This document shows, one piece after another, positions 24,768 through 34,374 of a stretch of DNA of 64,000 nt. Each line of letters opens with the position of its first letter. Within the stretch, counting starts at the first letter, position 1. A model generated the notes under the pieces. It worked only from the letters and a program-made list of their open reading frames with translations. It was not told the origin of the DNA and did not search any database. Source of the stretch: UBA9619 sp964630665 (GTDB taxonomy: Bacteria > Pseudomonadota > Gammaproteobacteria > Arenicellales > UBA868). The stretch spans positions 3,189 to 67,188 of the forward strand of contig CAZVVN010000011.1 of NCBI GenBank assembly GCA_964630665.1, in the 5' to 3' direction. Position numbers and translations under genes: made by a program.

Positions 24768-27332
24768 ATGAATGAAATAGCGAAAGAGACAATTGCCGCC
24801 AACCTGGAGCAGGAAATGCGGCAGTCTTACCTTGATTACGCGATGAGCGTTATCGTAGGCAGAGCGTTGCCCGATGTACGCGACGGCCTAAAGCCGGTCC
24901 ACCGGCGGGTTTTATATGCAATGTCGGAGCTCGGCAATGACTGGAACAAGCCCTACAAAAAGTCTGCCCGGATCGTGGGGGATGTGATCGGTAAATATCA
25001 CCCGCATGGTGATAACGCTGTTTATGACACGATTGTCCGTATGGCACAGCCATTTTCGCTGCGCTACCCGCTGGTCGATGGTCAAGGCAATTTTGGTTCG
25101 GTCGATGGGGACTCTCCCGCTGCAATGCGTTACACCGAAATCCGGTTGTCCAGGCTGGCCCACGAACTGCTAGAGGACATAGAAAAAGGCACCGTCGATT
25201 TTCAGGCCAACTACGACGAGACCGAGACTCAGCCGGTGGTTCTGCCAGCAAAAGTCCCCAATCTTCTGATCAATGGCTCATCCGGGATAGCCGTTGGTAT
25301 GGCAACCAACATTCCACCCCATAATCTGGGTGAAACGATCGATGCGTGCCTGGTCATGATCGACAATCCCCAAGCCGGACTCGCAGATCTGATTGACAAA
25401 CTCCCGGGTCCCGATTTCCCCACCGCAGGAATCATCAACGGTACCGCCGGTATTCGGCAGGCCTACGAAACAGGCCGGGGGCGTATCTATGTGCGTGCCA
25501 GAGTCCGTATCGAGGAAATGGAAAATGGCAGTCGTTCATGCCTTGTGGTAACCGAACTGCCCTATCAGGTTAACAAGGCACGGTTGCTGGAGAAGATCGC
25601 TGACCTGGTGAAAAATGAAAAAATCGAAGGCATCAACGGTCTTCGAGATGAGTCAGACAAATCTGGGATGCGTATGCTCATTCAACTGAAGCGAGGTGAG
25701 GTGCCAGAGGTTGTACTTAACAATCTTTATCAGCAGACCCAGATGCAGGCCGTATTTGGTATTAATCTTGTTGGTCTGAGTGAGAATCAACCCAGACTGT
25801 TCAATTTGCGGGAACTGCTGGAGAGTTTTGTTCGCCACCGCAGAGAAGTTGTCACTCGGCGAACAATACATGATCTGACGAGAACCCGAGAACGGGTGCA
25901 TATCCTGGAAGGCCTAGCGGTGGCGCTGACCAACATTGACGTTGTGATCGCACTGATCAAAGCCGCTCCAGATCCAGCTTCTGCCAAAACACAGCTGATT
26001 GATTCTCTGTGGGATGCGGGAATTGTCAGCGAACTGGTTGAATTGGCGGACCCGAAGCGTTCCCGGCCGGAGACTGTAGGATCTGAATTCGGTTTGCAAG
26101 CGGATGGGTACAGACTAACTGTCGTTCAGGCACAAGCTATTCTTGATCTTCGGCTGCATCGCTTGACAGGTCTAGAGAAGGACAAAATCGCAGAGGAGTA
26201 TCGGAAGAATCTGGCCGTGATCAATAATTTGCTTGAGATTCTAGAAGATGCTTCCCGGTTAATGGAGGTTGTCAAGGAAGAACTCCTGGAGTTGCGGGAC
26301 AAATACAGCGATCCCCGCCGAACTGAGATCCTGGCCAATCGACTGGATCTTGCCGATGAAGATCTGATCAACCGGGAAGACATGGTTGTCACTTTATCTC
26401 ATGAAGGTTACGCCAAATCACAACCGCTCACCGATTATCAGGCACAAAGGCGTGGGGGAAAGGGACGCGTTGCAACACGGACCAAAGAAAATGACTTCGT
26501 CAAGTCGATGTTTGTTGCCCATTCCCATGACACTATCCTGTGTTTTTCAAATAGCGGCAAGGTCTACTGGCTGCGGGTTTATCAATTGCCCCAGGCGGGA
26601 AGGCAAGCCAGAGGCCGACCTCTGGTGAACCTGTTACCTCTGGGGCCTGACGAGCGTATCACAGCATTTCTACCGTTCAACGGATACACTGAAGGCCAAT
26701 ATGTTTTTATGGCCACCGCCGGGGGAATCGTCAAAAAATGTAACTTAACGGATTTCTCCCGGCCAAGATCTTCAGGCCTCAGGGCGATCATTCTTTCAGA
26801 AAATGACGAACTGGTTGGGGTCGGTCTTACCGAAGGTCAATCTGACCTGTTGTTGTTCAGTTGCAGCGGTAAGTCAATTCGCTTCTCTGAAACAGACGTG
26901 CGTGTGATGGGCAGAGGAGCCCGTGGTGTAAGAGGGATCGCCTTGAAAGGCGGGCAACGCCTAATTGCTATGCTGACTGTCAGGGAACGCGACGTTTCCA
27001 AAGCGGTATTGACAGCGACTGCACGGGGCTACGGAAAACGAACTGTGTTGACTGAATTCCCCCGCAAACGGCGCGGAGGGCAGGGGGTTATCGCAATCCA
27101 GAACGGTATTCGAAATGGCAAAGTTATCGGCGCAGTTCTGGTCTCTGAAGAAGACGAATTGATGCTCATGACTGAGGGTGGTCGTCTCGTTCGTACACGG
27201 GTGGCCGAGATATCACTGCTTGGCCGAAATACCCAGGGCGTTCGATTGATCGATCTTGCGGAACAAGAGAGCCTGATCAGTGTGGGGCTGATCGAGGAAG
27301 CCGAGGAGGACATGGAAGAAAATGGCGAGTAA
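24768..27332 (+). CDS. gyrA: DNA gyrase subunit A
   Basis: The 854-residue breakage-reunion subunit of DNA gyrase. Numbering is identical to E. coli around the active site: catalytic Tyr122 lies in AAMRYTEIRLS. The quinolone-determining segment reads HPHGDNAVYDT, with Asn at 83 (usually Ser) and Asp at 87. The C-terminal wrapping domain has the GyrA box QRRGGKG near residue 560 and repeated GxxxxxR-type blades, ending in an acidic tail (EEAEEDMEENGE). ATG 24768 gives the standard MNEIAKE start. pheA follows after 64 bases; serC, often between them in gammaproteobacteria, is absent. Confidence 0.98.
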   Translation: MNEIAKETIAANLEQEMRQSYLDYAMSVIVGRALPDVRDGLKPVHRRVLYAMSELGNDWNKPYKKSARIVGDVIGKYHPHGDNAVYDTIVRMAQPFSLRYPLVDGQGNFGSVDGDSPAAMRYTEIRLSRLAHELLEDIEKGTVDFQANYDETETQPVVLPAKVPNLLINGSSGIAVGMATNIPPHNLGETIDACLVMIDNPQAGLADLIDKLPGPDFPTAGIINGTAGIRQAYETGRGRIYVRARVRIEEMENGSRSCLVVTELPYQVNKARLLEKIADLVKNEKIEGINGLRDESDKSGMRMLIQLKRGEVPEVVLNNLYQQTQMQAVFGINLVGLSENQPRLFNLRELLESFVRHRREVVTRRTIHDLTRTRERVHILEGLAVALTNIDVVIALIKAAPDPASAKTQLIDSLWDAGIVSELVELADPKRSRPETVGSEFGLQADGYRLTVVQAQAILDLRLHRLTGLEKDKIAEEYRKNLAVINNLLEILEDASRLMEVVKEELLELRDKYSDPRRTEILANRLDLADEDLINREDMVVTLSHEGYAKSQPLTDYQAQRRGGKGRVATRTKENDFVKSMFVAHSHDTILCFSNSGKVYWLRVYQLPQAGRQARGRPLVNLLPLGPDERITAFLPFNGYTEGQYVFMATAGGIVKKCNLTDFSRPRSSGLRAIILSENDELVGVGLTEGQSDLLLFSCSGKSIRFSETDVRVMGRGARGVRGIALKGGQRLIAMLTVRERDVSKAVLTATARGYGKRTVLTEFPRKRRGGQGVIAIQNGIRNGKVIGAVLVSEEDELMLMTEGGRLVRTRVAEISLLGRNTQGVRLIDLAEQESLISVGLIEEAEEDMEENGE

Positions 27333-27396
27333 TACACTCTTCTCGTCTTCATTAATTGTACGTGACCATCAGTGCGTTATTACACCCGGATGAGGC

Positions 27397-28473
27397 ATGT
27401 CCAACCCATCTGAACTAGAAACGCTTCGACGACAGATCGATGAAATAGATACGGATCTGTTAGCTCTCGTCAATCGTAGAGTTGAATTGGCGCAGGCGGC
27501 CGGTAGAACGAAAGCAAAAGGCGACGACCGGGTCGTCTATCGACCAGAGCGTGAGGCCTTGATTCTCGATCGAATCGTGAAGCTGAATAAGGGTCCGCTG
27601 ACCTCGGAAAAAATCGAGGGGCTTTTCAGGGAGGTCATTTCGTTATGCAGAGCTGCCGAAGCCAAGCCAGTGGTAGCAGTACTAGGACCTGTCGGAACGT
27701 ATTCCGAACTGGCGGCCGTTCGTCATTTCGGCCAGGAAGTCGATATCGTTTTGGCAGCTAGTATCGACGAGGTTTTCCGACTCACCGAAGCAGACACTGC
27801 TCAATACGCCGTGGTACCCGTTGAGAATTCTACGGAGGGCGGGATCGGCAATACATTGGACAGGCTGCTCAATACTCCGTTAACAATCTGTGGTGAGATC
27901 GATTTTCGGGTGAGGCACTGTTTGTTAGGCCTTTCCCAAACGGTGACCCCCAAGACGGTCAGCGCGCATCAACAGGCGCTTGCCCAATGCCGACTCTGGC
28001 TTGACTCCAATCTGCCAGGAGTGGATCTTCTTTCTGTTCCGAGCAATGCCGAAGCCGCACGGCGGGCCGCTGGCGACGCTGACAGCGTGGCCATCGCCTC
28101 CGAAGAGGCAGCGGACGCATATGGGTTGACGGTGCTCCACAGCAACATAGAGGATCGGCCAGGCAATTCGACACGCTTTCTGGTCCTGGGCCACCGCCGA
28201 GTAGAACGCACCGGAAAGGACAAAACCAGTGTCGCAATGTCGGTCCGCAATCGACCGGGAGCGTTGCAGGCACTCCTGGCGCCGCTGTCCGACAATAACG
28301 TTGATCTGACAAAGGTCGAGTCGCGGCCATCTAGTACCGGGTTATGGGAGTACATATTCTTTATAGACTTTGCTGGACATGTAGGCGATTCTGCTGTTGC
28401 CAGAGCGTTGGCCGACATCGAGGATCAGGCTGCTATGTTTAAGATTCTTGGCTCGTACCCGAAGAGCAACTGA
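27397..28473 (+). CDS. pheA: Bifunctional chorismate mutase / prephenate dehydratase (P-protein)
   Basis: 358 residues. The N-terminal AroQ-type chorismate mutase (about 1-88) starts LETLRRQIDEIDTDLLALVNRRVELA. The dehydratase (about 92-270) has GPVGTYSELAA, VPVENSTEGGIG and the downstream Ser/Thr-Arg region GNSTRFLVLG. The C-terminal ACT domain (about 280-355) contains RPGALQALL and the Phe-binding ESRP motif. It makes phenylpyruvate from chorismate and is probably feedback-inhibited by phenylalanine. It heads pheA-hisC-tyrA-aroA-cmk, all closely spaced. Confidence 0.97.
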   Translation: MSNPSELETLRRQIDEIDTDLLALVNRRVELAQAAGRTKAKGDDRVVYRPEREALILDRIVKLNKGPLTSEKIEGLFREVISLCRAAEAKPVVAVLGPVGTYSELAAVRHFGQEVDIVLAASIDEVFRLTEADTAQYAVVPVENSTEGGIGNTLDRLLNTPLTICGEIDFRVRHCLLGLSQTVTPKTVSAHQQALAQCRLWLDSNLPGVDLLSVPSNAEAARRAAGDADSVAIASEEAADAYGLTVLHSNIEDRPGNSTRFLVLGHRRVERTGKDKTSVAMSVRNRPGALQALLAPLSDNNVDLTKVESRPSSTGLWEYIFFIDFAGHVGDSAVARALADIEDQAAMFKILGSYPKSN

Positions 28474-28479
28474 TTAAAG

Positions 28480-29595
28480 ATGGTCTTCGACCCGCTGCGA
28501 CATGCAGTACCTGGCGTCCAGGCCCTCGAGCCTTATCAACCTGGAAAACCAAACGAAACAATTGAACGGGAACTCGGAATTCGGCGGATCGTCAAACTCG
28601 CCTCAAATGAGAATCCCAGGACACCGCATTCGGTTATTCAAGCCATCTTCGAGGGGGCAAGCGATACCATTTCTCGGTACCCGGATGGTTCTGGCCATGC
28701 CCTGAAGGAAGCGTTAGCCGACAAGCTCGATGTGGCGTCGAATCAGATCACTTTGGGGAATGGTTCCAATGACGTGCTGGAACTACTGGTCAAGGCGTAT
28801 GTTGCACCGGGGCAGGGCGTGGTGGTTTCCGAGCACTCCTTTGCTGTGTACAGCCTGGCCGCATATGCCGCTGGTGCCGACCTAAAGACGGCTCCGGCGG
28901 ACAACTGGGGGCATGACCTTCAGGCAATGAGGGCAATGGTGGACGACAACACAAAGCTCATATTCGTTGCGAACCCAAACAATCCAACTGGCACGGCGGT
29001 GGATCTAACGGAACTTTGTCGGTTTCTTGACAGTCTCCCTGATACCGTCATTACAGTTATTGACGAGGCTTATTTTGAATATTGTGAAGCCCCAGAGTTT
29101 CCGGATGCCGTCCGGCTTCTTAAGCACTACCCAGGCTTGGTCGCCATCCGAACGTTTTCAAAGATTTATGGGCTCGCGGGATTTCGAATTGGCTACGGGA
29201 TTTCGAGTTCCGGAATAGCGGATATTCTGAACCGCGTCCGCCAGCCATTTAATGTCAACAGCCTTGCACTGGCGGCAGCCCGACTGGTTCTTGATGACCA
29301 AGAATTCGTCAACCAGAGCCTTGAACTCAACGCTCGAGGCATGGCCCAGCTATGTGATGGTTTTTCGTCACTCGCTCTTCGTTGGATTCCTTCAATTGCA
29401 AATTTTGTCAGTGTCGACCTGCAGCAACCTGCCTTGCCGATATTCGAGAGAATGCTGCGCCAGGGAGTTATTGTCCGGCCGATTGCGAACTACGGAATGC
29501 CTGATCATTTGCGCATAACCATTGGCCTAGAGGAGGAAAACGCCATGGCTCTGGAAGCGTTAGGCGGCTCACTGGCCCAACAAGGAAATACGTGA
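28480..29595 (+). CDS. hisC: Histidinol-phosphate / aromatic aminotransferase HisC
   Basis: A 371-residue class I/II PLP aminotransferase. It shows KLASNENPRTPH at the start, ANPNNPTGT, VIDEAYFEY (PLP Asp and Tyr), and FSKIYGLAGFRIGYG carrying the PLP lysine; the terminal Arg is in LRITIGLEEEN. The start is ATG 28480, 6 bases after pheA. Its place among aromatic genes, not his genes, suggests it also serves tyrosine and phenylalanine synthesis, as proposed for hisC2-type copies. Which substrate dominates cannot be told from sequence. Confidence 0.93.
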   Translation: MVFDPLRHAVPGVQALEPYQPGKPNETIERELGIRRIVKLASNENPRTPHSVIQAIFEGASDTISRYPDGSGHALKEALADKLDVASNQITLGNGSNDVLELLVKAYVAPGQGVVVSEHSFAVYSLAAYAAGADLKTAPADNWGHDLQAMRAMVDDNTKLIFVANPNNPTGTAVDLTELCRFLDSLPDTVITVIDEAYFEYCEAPEFPDAVRLLKHYPGLVAIRTFSKIYGLAGFRIGYGISSSGIADILNRVRQPFNVNSLALAAARLVLDDQEFVNQSLELNARGMAQLCDGFSSLALRWIPSIANFVSVDLQQPALPIFERMLRQGVIVRPIANYGMPDHLRITIGLEEENAMALEALGGSLAQQGNT

Positions 29596-30479
29596 AAGCC
29601 AGCAAAGAACACGCCAAGGGTATCGATACCTTATCGATCATCGGTGTCGGCCTGATTGGCGGATCGTTGGCCAAGGCACTGAAGAAGGCTGATTTCGTCC
29701 GAGAAGTTATAGGATTTGGCAGGAGCGAAGCCAATCTTCGCCTAGCACTTGACCAAGGGGTAATCGACCACTGGACACTTGATCTGAATGAGGCCGTAGC
29801 CGGTGCTGATGTCATCATGCTGGCAACACCTGTAGCTGCTGCAGACCAACTACTGCCACGGATCTCGACAAGTCTACGGGACAATACGATTGTGACCGAT
29901 GCCGGAAGCGTCAAGGGTTCGGTGATTGACGCGGCAGTCAGTGCGTTCGGCGAGAGAATCAGTCATTTTGTCCCAGGGCACCCTATAGCGGGTGGCGAGA
30001 ACAGCGGTGTCGGGGCCTCCTGTGTCGACCTCTTTGACGGGCAGAAGGTGATTCTGACACCGTTACCTTCCACAGGGGCCAGGTCGCTTGAATGTATCCG
30101 GCAAATGTGGGAAACGACCGGGGCTTCGGTGAGCGAAATGGATCCGGATAGTCATGACCGTCTTCTAGCTCTCACCAGCCATTTGCCCCACGCGTTAGCC
30201 TTTTGTCTGGTGAACCTGTTGGCTGACCAGTCAGATGCCGACGAGTGTTATGACCTGGCCGCAAGCGGGTTCTATGACATCACTAGAATCGCCTCGAGTG
30301 ATCCCGTTATGTGGCGGGATATTTTCCTGGGCAACCAAGATGCAGTGCTTTCAAGGCTCGCCGATTATCGTGAAAAATTAGGGGATTTAATGAAATTGAT
30401 TGAATCGAAAGACGCTGACGGCCTTCTGGCTGAATTTCGAAAGTCAAATAAAAGCCGGTCTTTAATACAAAGCCGGTGA
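29592..30479 (+). CDS. tyrA: Prephenate dehydrogenase TyrA
   Basis: The 295-residue enzyme oxidatively decarboxylates prephenate to 4-hydroxyphenylpyruvate. It has the NAD-binding fingerprint IIGVGLIGGSLAKAL at residues 16-30, DAGSVKG, the catalytic His region FVPGHPIAGGENSGV and LTSHLPHALAF. GTG 29592 overlaps the hisC stop (GTGA). There is no fused chorismate mutase or EPSP synthase domain; aroA is a separate gene behind it. Confidence 0.96.
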   Translation: MKASKEHAKGIDTLSIIGVGLIGGSLAKALKKADFVREVIGFGRSEANLRLALDQGVIDHWTLDLNEAVAGADVIMLATPVAAADQLLPRISTSLRDNTIVTDAGSVKGSVIDAAVSAFGERISHFVPGHPIAGGENSGVGASCVDLFDGQKVILTPLPSTGARSLECIRQMWETTGASVSEMDPDSHDRLLALTSHLPHALAFCLVNLLADQSDADECYDLAASGFYDITRIASSDPVMWRDIFLGNQDAVLSRLADYREKLGDLMKLIESKDADGLLAEFRKSNKSRSLIQSR

Positions 30480-30489
30480 TCGTTGTGAG

Positions 30490-31824
30490 TTGAACACAAA
30501 ATCGCCCGTGAAGTCATTTAGCGTCACTGGTAAATGTACCTTCAGCGGCAGTATCCGAATACCCGGAGACAAATCCATCAGTCACCGGGCGGTGATTCTC
30601 GCCTCACTTGCCGAAGGGAGATCGGTGATTCATGATCTCCTCGAGAGCGCCGATGTATTGGCAACGATAACAGCGTTCCAACGTCTCGGTGTCAGAATGG
30701 AAGGACCGACAGATAGTACTTTACGGATTAATGGCGTTGGGCTGACTGGTTTAAGTGCGCCAGGCGGGAAACTGGATATGGGTAATTCCGGCACCGCAAT
30801 GCGTCTCCTGGCCGGGGTGCTGGCCGGCCAGAATTTCGCGACCACCCTAGTTGGTGATAAATCACTCAGTCAGCGGCCAATGGAAAGAATTATTGATCCT
30901 TTGACCATAATGGGCGCCAACATCGGTAGTTCAGTAGGTGGCACACCGCCACTTGAGATCCGCCCGGTGGATAAACTCCGGGGGCTTGACTATTCAGTTC
31001 CGATAGCCAGCGCTCAAGTCAAATCGGCGGTTCTGTTAGCTGGCCTTTATGCTAGCGGCACAACGTGTGTAAGGGAATCAGCGGTTACAAGGGACCATAC
31101 CGAACGGATGTTGGCCGGTTTCAAATACAGCGGATGCCTTTATGAACACCCTGCCATGGTTGACGGAGGAGGCAGTTTGAGTGCGTGTGATGTCATCGTG
31201 CCAGGGGATCTATCATCAGCGGCATTTTTCCTTGTTGGAGCGACTATTTCAGAGGGATCTTCTGTAAGGTTGGAAAACATCGGGGTCAATCGAACGCGTT
31301 CTGGCATTCTTGAGATCTTAGAAAGAATGGGAGCAGATATCCGCCTCGAATCCAATCGAATGATCTGTGGAGAAGAGGTGGCAGACCTGGTCGTTCGATA
31401 CAGCCCTCTGCATGGTATTTCCATAGGTCCGGAGCTTGTCTCGCGATCTATTGACGAGTTCCCGGCTATAGCTATAGCCGCGGCCTGCGCGAAAGGCAGT
31501 ACGACAATACGGGGTGCAGAGGAACTCAGGGTCAAAGAAACGGACCGAATCAAAGCTATCGTAAAAGGACTCAGAGCTCTGGGTATTCAGGTCGTTGAGT
31601 TGGAAGACGGTATGGTTATAACAGGCGGCGAACTCTACGGTGGCGAAGTCAATAGCTGCCAGGATCACCGTATTGCGATGGCCTTTTCCGTCGCTGGAGC
31701 AGCGACAAAAGGTAACGTTCAAATAGAAGATTGTGACAATGTCGAGACATCTTTCCCGAATTTCGTATCAGAAGCCGCAGGATCCGGACTGAACATAGTA
31801 GAACGACCTGGTGAATTCGGATGA
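30490..31824 (+). CDS. aroA: 3-phosphoshikimate 1-carboxyvinyltransferase (EPSP synthase)
   Basis: The 444-residue penultimate shikimate-pathway enzyme. Signatures are GDKSISHRAVILASLAEG near residues 25-42, LDMGNSGTAMRLLAG near 97-111, SAQVKSAVLLAGL and RVKETDRI with DHRIAMAFSVAG. TTG 30490 is taken as start; GTG 30508 is an alternative. The NSGT loop has Ala after Thr (NSGTAMRL), so it does not look like a glyphosate-tolerance change at the usual Gly (inference). The stop overlaps cmk. Confidence 0.97.
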   Translation: MNTKSPVKSFSVTGKCTFSGSIRIPGDKSISHRAVILASLAEGRSVIHDLLESADVLATITAFQRLGVRMEGPTDSTLRINGVGLTGLSAPGGKLDMGNSGTAMRLLAGVLAGQNFATTLVGDKSLSQRPMERIIDPLTIMGANIGSSVGGTPPLEIRPVDKLRGLDYSVPIASAQVKSAVLLAGLYASGTTCVRESAVTRDHTERMLAGFKYSGCLYEHPAMVDGGGSLSACDVIVPGDLSSAAFFLVGATISEGSSVRLENIGVNRTRSGILEILERMGADIRLESNRMICGEEVADLVVRYSPLHGISIGPELVSRSIDEFPAIAIAAACAKGSTTIRGAEELRVKETDRIKAIVKGLRALGIQVVELEDGMVITGGELYGGEVNSCQDHRIAMAFSVAGAATKGNVQIEDCDNVETSFPNFVSEAAGSGLNIVERPGEFG

Positions 31825-32507
31825 CTCGTGTGCCGGTCCTGGCGATTGATGGCCCAGGCGGTTCCGGGAAAGGAACGGTTGCCTTCAACATTGCAACGGC
31901 CAGAAACTGGCATCTTCTGGATAGCGGCGCGCTTTACCGAGCCTTTTCTTTTGCGGCAAACCAAAACGGCGTATCCCCAGACGACACGAGTGGTCTTCGA
32001 GCAATTTTTCGCACGATAGTTATCCAGTTTAAGATATCAAGTGGCAGCGAGATTCGAGTGCAAGTCGATGGTAGCGACGTTACGGAACAGATCAGGAGTG
32101 CTGAAGGTGGGGTGTTGGCCTCAAAATATGCTTCAGTTCCAACTGTCAGGAGGTGCTTGCTGTCAAGACAGAGGCAGGAACGGAAAGCACCCGGGTTAGT
32201 GGCTGATGGCCGAGATATGGGCACCGTGGTTTTCCCGGACGCAACACTTAAGATCTACCTGACCGCGAGCATCAGGGTAAGGGCAGAAAGACGCTATAAA
32301 CAGTTGAAGAGTAAGGGTTTTGATGTTAACCTTGCCCGGATTGAACGCGAGGTATCTGAACGGGACGATAAAGACAGTTCCCGGGCAGTATCGCCGATGA
32401 GACCAGCAGAAGATGCCATCTTGGTCGATACATCAGATTTGAGGATCGTGGAGGTTGTAAAGAAGATTGAGAGTCTGCTCGAAGACAGGTTGGAACTGAC
32501 CCCCTAA
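31821..32507 (+). CDS. cmk: Cytidylate kinase
   Basis: The 228-residue NMP kinase phosphorylates CMP and dCMP. The P-loop is DGPGGSGKGTV (residues about 10-20), followed by LDSGALYRAF, the VADGRDMGTVVFPDA substrate segment and ERYKQL-like RRYKQLKSKG lid. ATG 31821 overlaps the aroA stop (ATGA). cmk directly before rpsA is the standard proteobacterial order. Confidence 0.97.
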   Translation: MTRVPVLAIDGPGGSGKGTVAFNIATARNWHLLDSGALYRAFSFAANQNGVSPDDTSGLRAIFRTIVIQFKISSGSEIRVQVDGSDVTEQIRSAEGGVLASKYASVPTVRRCLLSRQRQERKAPGLVADGRDMGTVVFPDATLKIYLTASIRVRAERRYKQLKSKGFDVNLARIEREVSERDDKDSSRAVSPMRPAEDAILVDTSDLRIVEVVKKIESLLEDRLELTP

Positions 32508-32567
32508 TTCCGAACTAACTTCCAGCGGCCACTGCCTCCTTACATGGCAACGCAAATCAACTGTCCC

Positions 32568-32614
32568 GTCAGGGCCTGACCGCGTTGACCGAAATTCACT
32601 GCCAACAATGTATT
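32568..32614 (+). promoter_or_regulatory. Candidate rpsA promoter with adjacent palindrome
   Basis: TTGACC (32585-32590) with TGTATT (32609-32614) at 18 bases forms a plausible promoter 32 bases before rpsA. A 13-base palindrome, GTCAGG-G-CCTGAC (32568-32580), ends 4 bases before the -35, a good place for a regulator or upstream element. Read by eye only. Confidence 0.4.
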
Positions 32615-32645
32615 TTTGGAACCTGATCCCTGGATAAAACTCACC

Positions 32646-34319
32646 ATGTCAGAAAGTTTTGCCGAACTGCTCGAGGAGAGCTTCAAAAAGTCACAAATGA
32701 ACCCGGGCGCTGTCATCGAAGCGGAGGTGGTCGATGTCAACGGCGACTTCGTTGTGGTCAACGCAGGTCTGAAGTCAGAGTCTGAGATTCCAGCAATCCA
32801 GTTCAGAGACTCCGAAGGCAATGTTTCGGTTGCCGTTGGAGACCTCGTCGAGGTTGCGATCGAAACAGTAGAAGATGGGTTCGGTAATACCCGCCTCTCC
32901 CGCGAGCGGGCGCGCAGAGTCAAATCATGGGAAGTGCTCGAGCAATCTTTTGAGGCGCAATCGATCGTGACGGGATTTCTAACCGGTAAGGTTAAGGGTG
33001 GTTTTACCGTGTCTATTGATGAGGTGCGGGCTTTCCTCCCCGGCTCTCTAGTGGATGTGCGACCGGTAACGGATACGAACTTCCTGGAAAACAAGGAACT
33101 GGAATTTAAGGTAATCAAACTCGACCGAGCCAGAAACAATGTCGTCGTATCGCGAAGAGCTGTCGTCGAAAAGGAGATGGAGGCCGAGCGCTCTCAATTA
33201 CTCGAGAACCTGGAAGAAGGCCAGATTATTAACGGTGTTGTGAAGAACCTCACCGACTATGGGGCTTTCGTCAACCTGGGTGGCCTGGATGGTCTTCTGC
33301 ATATAACAGATATTGCCTGGAAAAGAGTAAAACATCCTTCGGAGGTGCTTTCGGTTGGCCAAGAGTTAGATGTACGTGTGCTGAAGTTCGATCGAGAAAG
33401 AAATCGGGTCTCACTGGGTCTGAAACAACTTGGAGAGGATCCTTGGTCTGATATTGCGAGACGTTATCCGGAAAGCACTCGGATTTTCGGAAAGATAACG
33501 AATTTAACTGACTATGGTGTTTTCGTTGAACTTGAAGAAGGAGTTGAAGGGCTGGTCCACGTCTCGGAAATGGATTGGACAAACAAAAACGTGCACCCCA
33601 GTAAGGTCTGCCACCTGGGTGACGAAGTCGAGGTCATGGTGCTGGAGGTGGATTCCGAAAGACGTCGTATTTCCCTGGGCATCAAACAGTGCACTGCCAA
33701 TCCATGGGAAGAATTCGCTGCTACGCACAATCGCAACGACAGGATCACAGGGCAGATAAAATCGATCACAGACTTTGGTGTCTTCATTGGACTTGAAGGC
33801 GGTATCGATGGTCTGATACATCTGAGCGATTTGTCCTGGGACCGCCCCGGGGAAGACATAGCCAGGGAATTCAATAAAGGCGATGAAATCACAGCCGTCG
33901 TGCTTTCGGTAGACCCTGATCGGGAGAGAATCTCTTTGGGTATTAAGCAGGCACAGGAAGACCCGTTCAGTGCGTACGTATCCAGTAACTCTAAAGGAAC
34001 TGTCGTTAAGGGTACTGTAGAGTCTGTGGACGCAAAAGGTGCTGTGATAAGGTTGGCGGAGGGCATTGAAGGTTATCTACGAGCAGCTGAATTGTCTCGG
34101 AATTTTGTTGAAGATGCCCGCAACGTGCTACAAAAGGACGCTGATATTGAAGCGAGAATAACCAGTATTGAGCGCAAAACCCGACGGATCACTTTATCCA
34201 TAAAAGCGTTGGAGGCGGAAGTAGAAGGGCGGGCTATCGAAGAGTATGCGTCAAAGGGATCAACAACCGTATCTCTGGGTGAGAAACTTATGGAGCAACT
34301 GGAAAAACAAGATCCTTGA
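32646..34319 (+). CDS. rpsA: 30S ribosomal protein S1
   Basis: 557 residues from ATG 32646, the same length as E. coli S1, starting MSESFAELLEESF as in the family. An in-frame TTG at 32616 would add 10 unlikely residues. Six S1 (OB-fold) repeats are visible; repeats 3-6 show the pattern GxVxxxxDYGxFVxLxxGxxGLxHxSxxxW, for example NLTDYGAFVNLGGLDGLLH. It binds mRNA at the small subunit to aid initiation. In E. coli it represses its own translation; the short leader here gives no clear test. Confidence 0.98.
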   Translation: MSESFAELLEESFKKSQMNPGAVIEAEVVDVNGDFVVVNAGLKSESEIPAIQFRDSEGNVSVAVGDLVEVAIETVEDGFGNTRLSRERARRVKSWEVLEQSFEAQSIVTGFLTGKVKGGFTVSIDEVRAFLPGSLVDVRPVTDTNFLENKELEFKVIKLDRARNNVVVSRRAVVEKEMEAERSQLLENLEEGQIINGVVKNLTDYGAFVNLGGLDGLLHITDIAWKRVKHPSEVLSVGQELDVRVLKFDRERNRVSLGLKQLGEDPWSDIARRYPESTRIFGKITNLTDYGVFVELEEGVEGLVHVSEMDWTNKNVHPSKVCHLGDEVEVMVLEVDSERRRISLGIKQCTANPWEEFAATHNRNDRITGQIKSITDFGVFIGLEGGIDGLIHLSDLSWDRPGEDIAREFNKGDEITAVVLSVDPDRERISLGIKQAQEDPFSAYVSSNSKGTVVKGTVESVDAKGAVIRLAEGIEGYLRAAELSRNFVEDARNVLQKDADIEARITSIERKTRRITLSIKALEAEVEGRAIEEYASKGSTTVSLGEKLMEQLEKQDP

Positions 34320-34374
34320 GGGAAGCGGCCCCTAACTTGTCAGCCAACATGAACAACACGTCAAACGCAGATTT

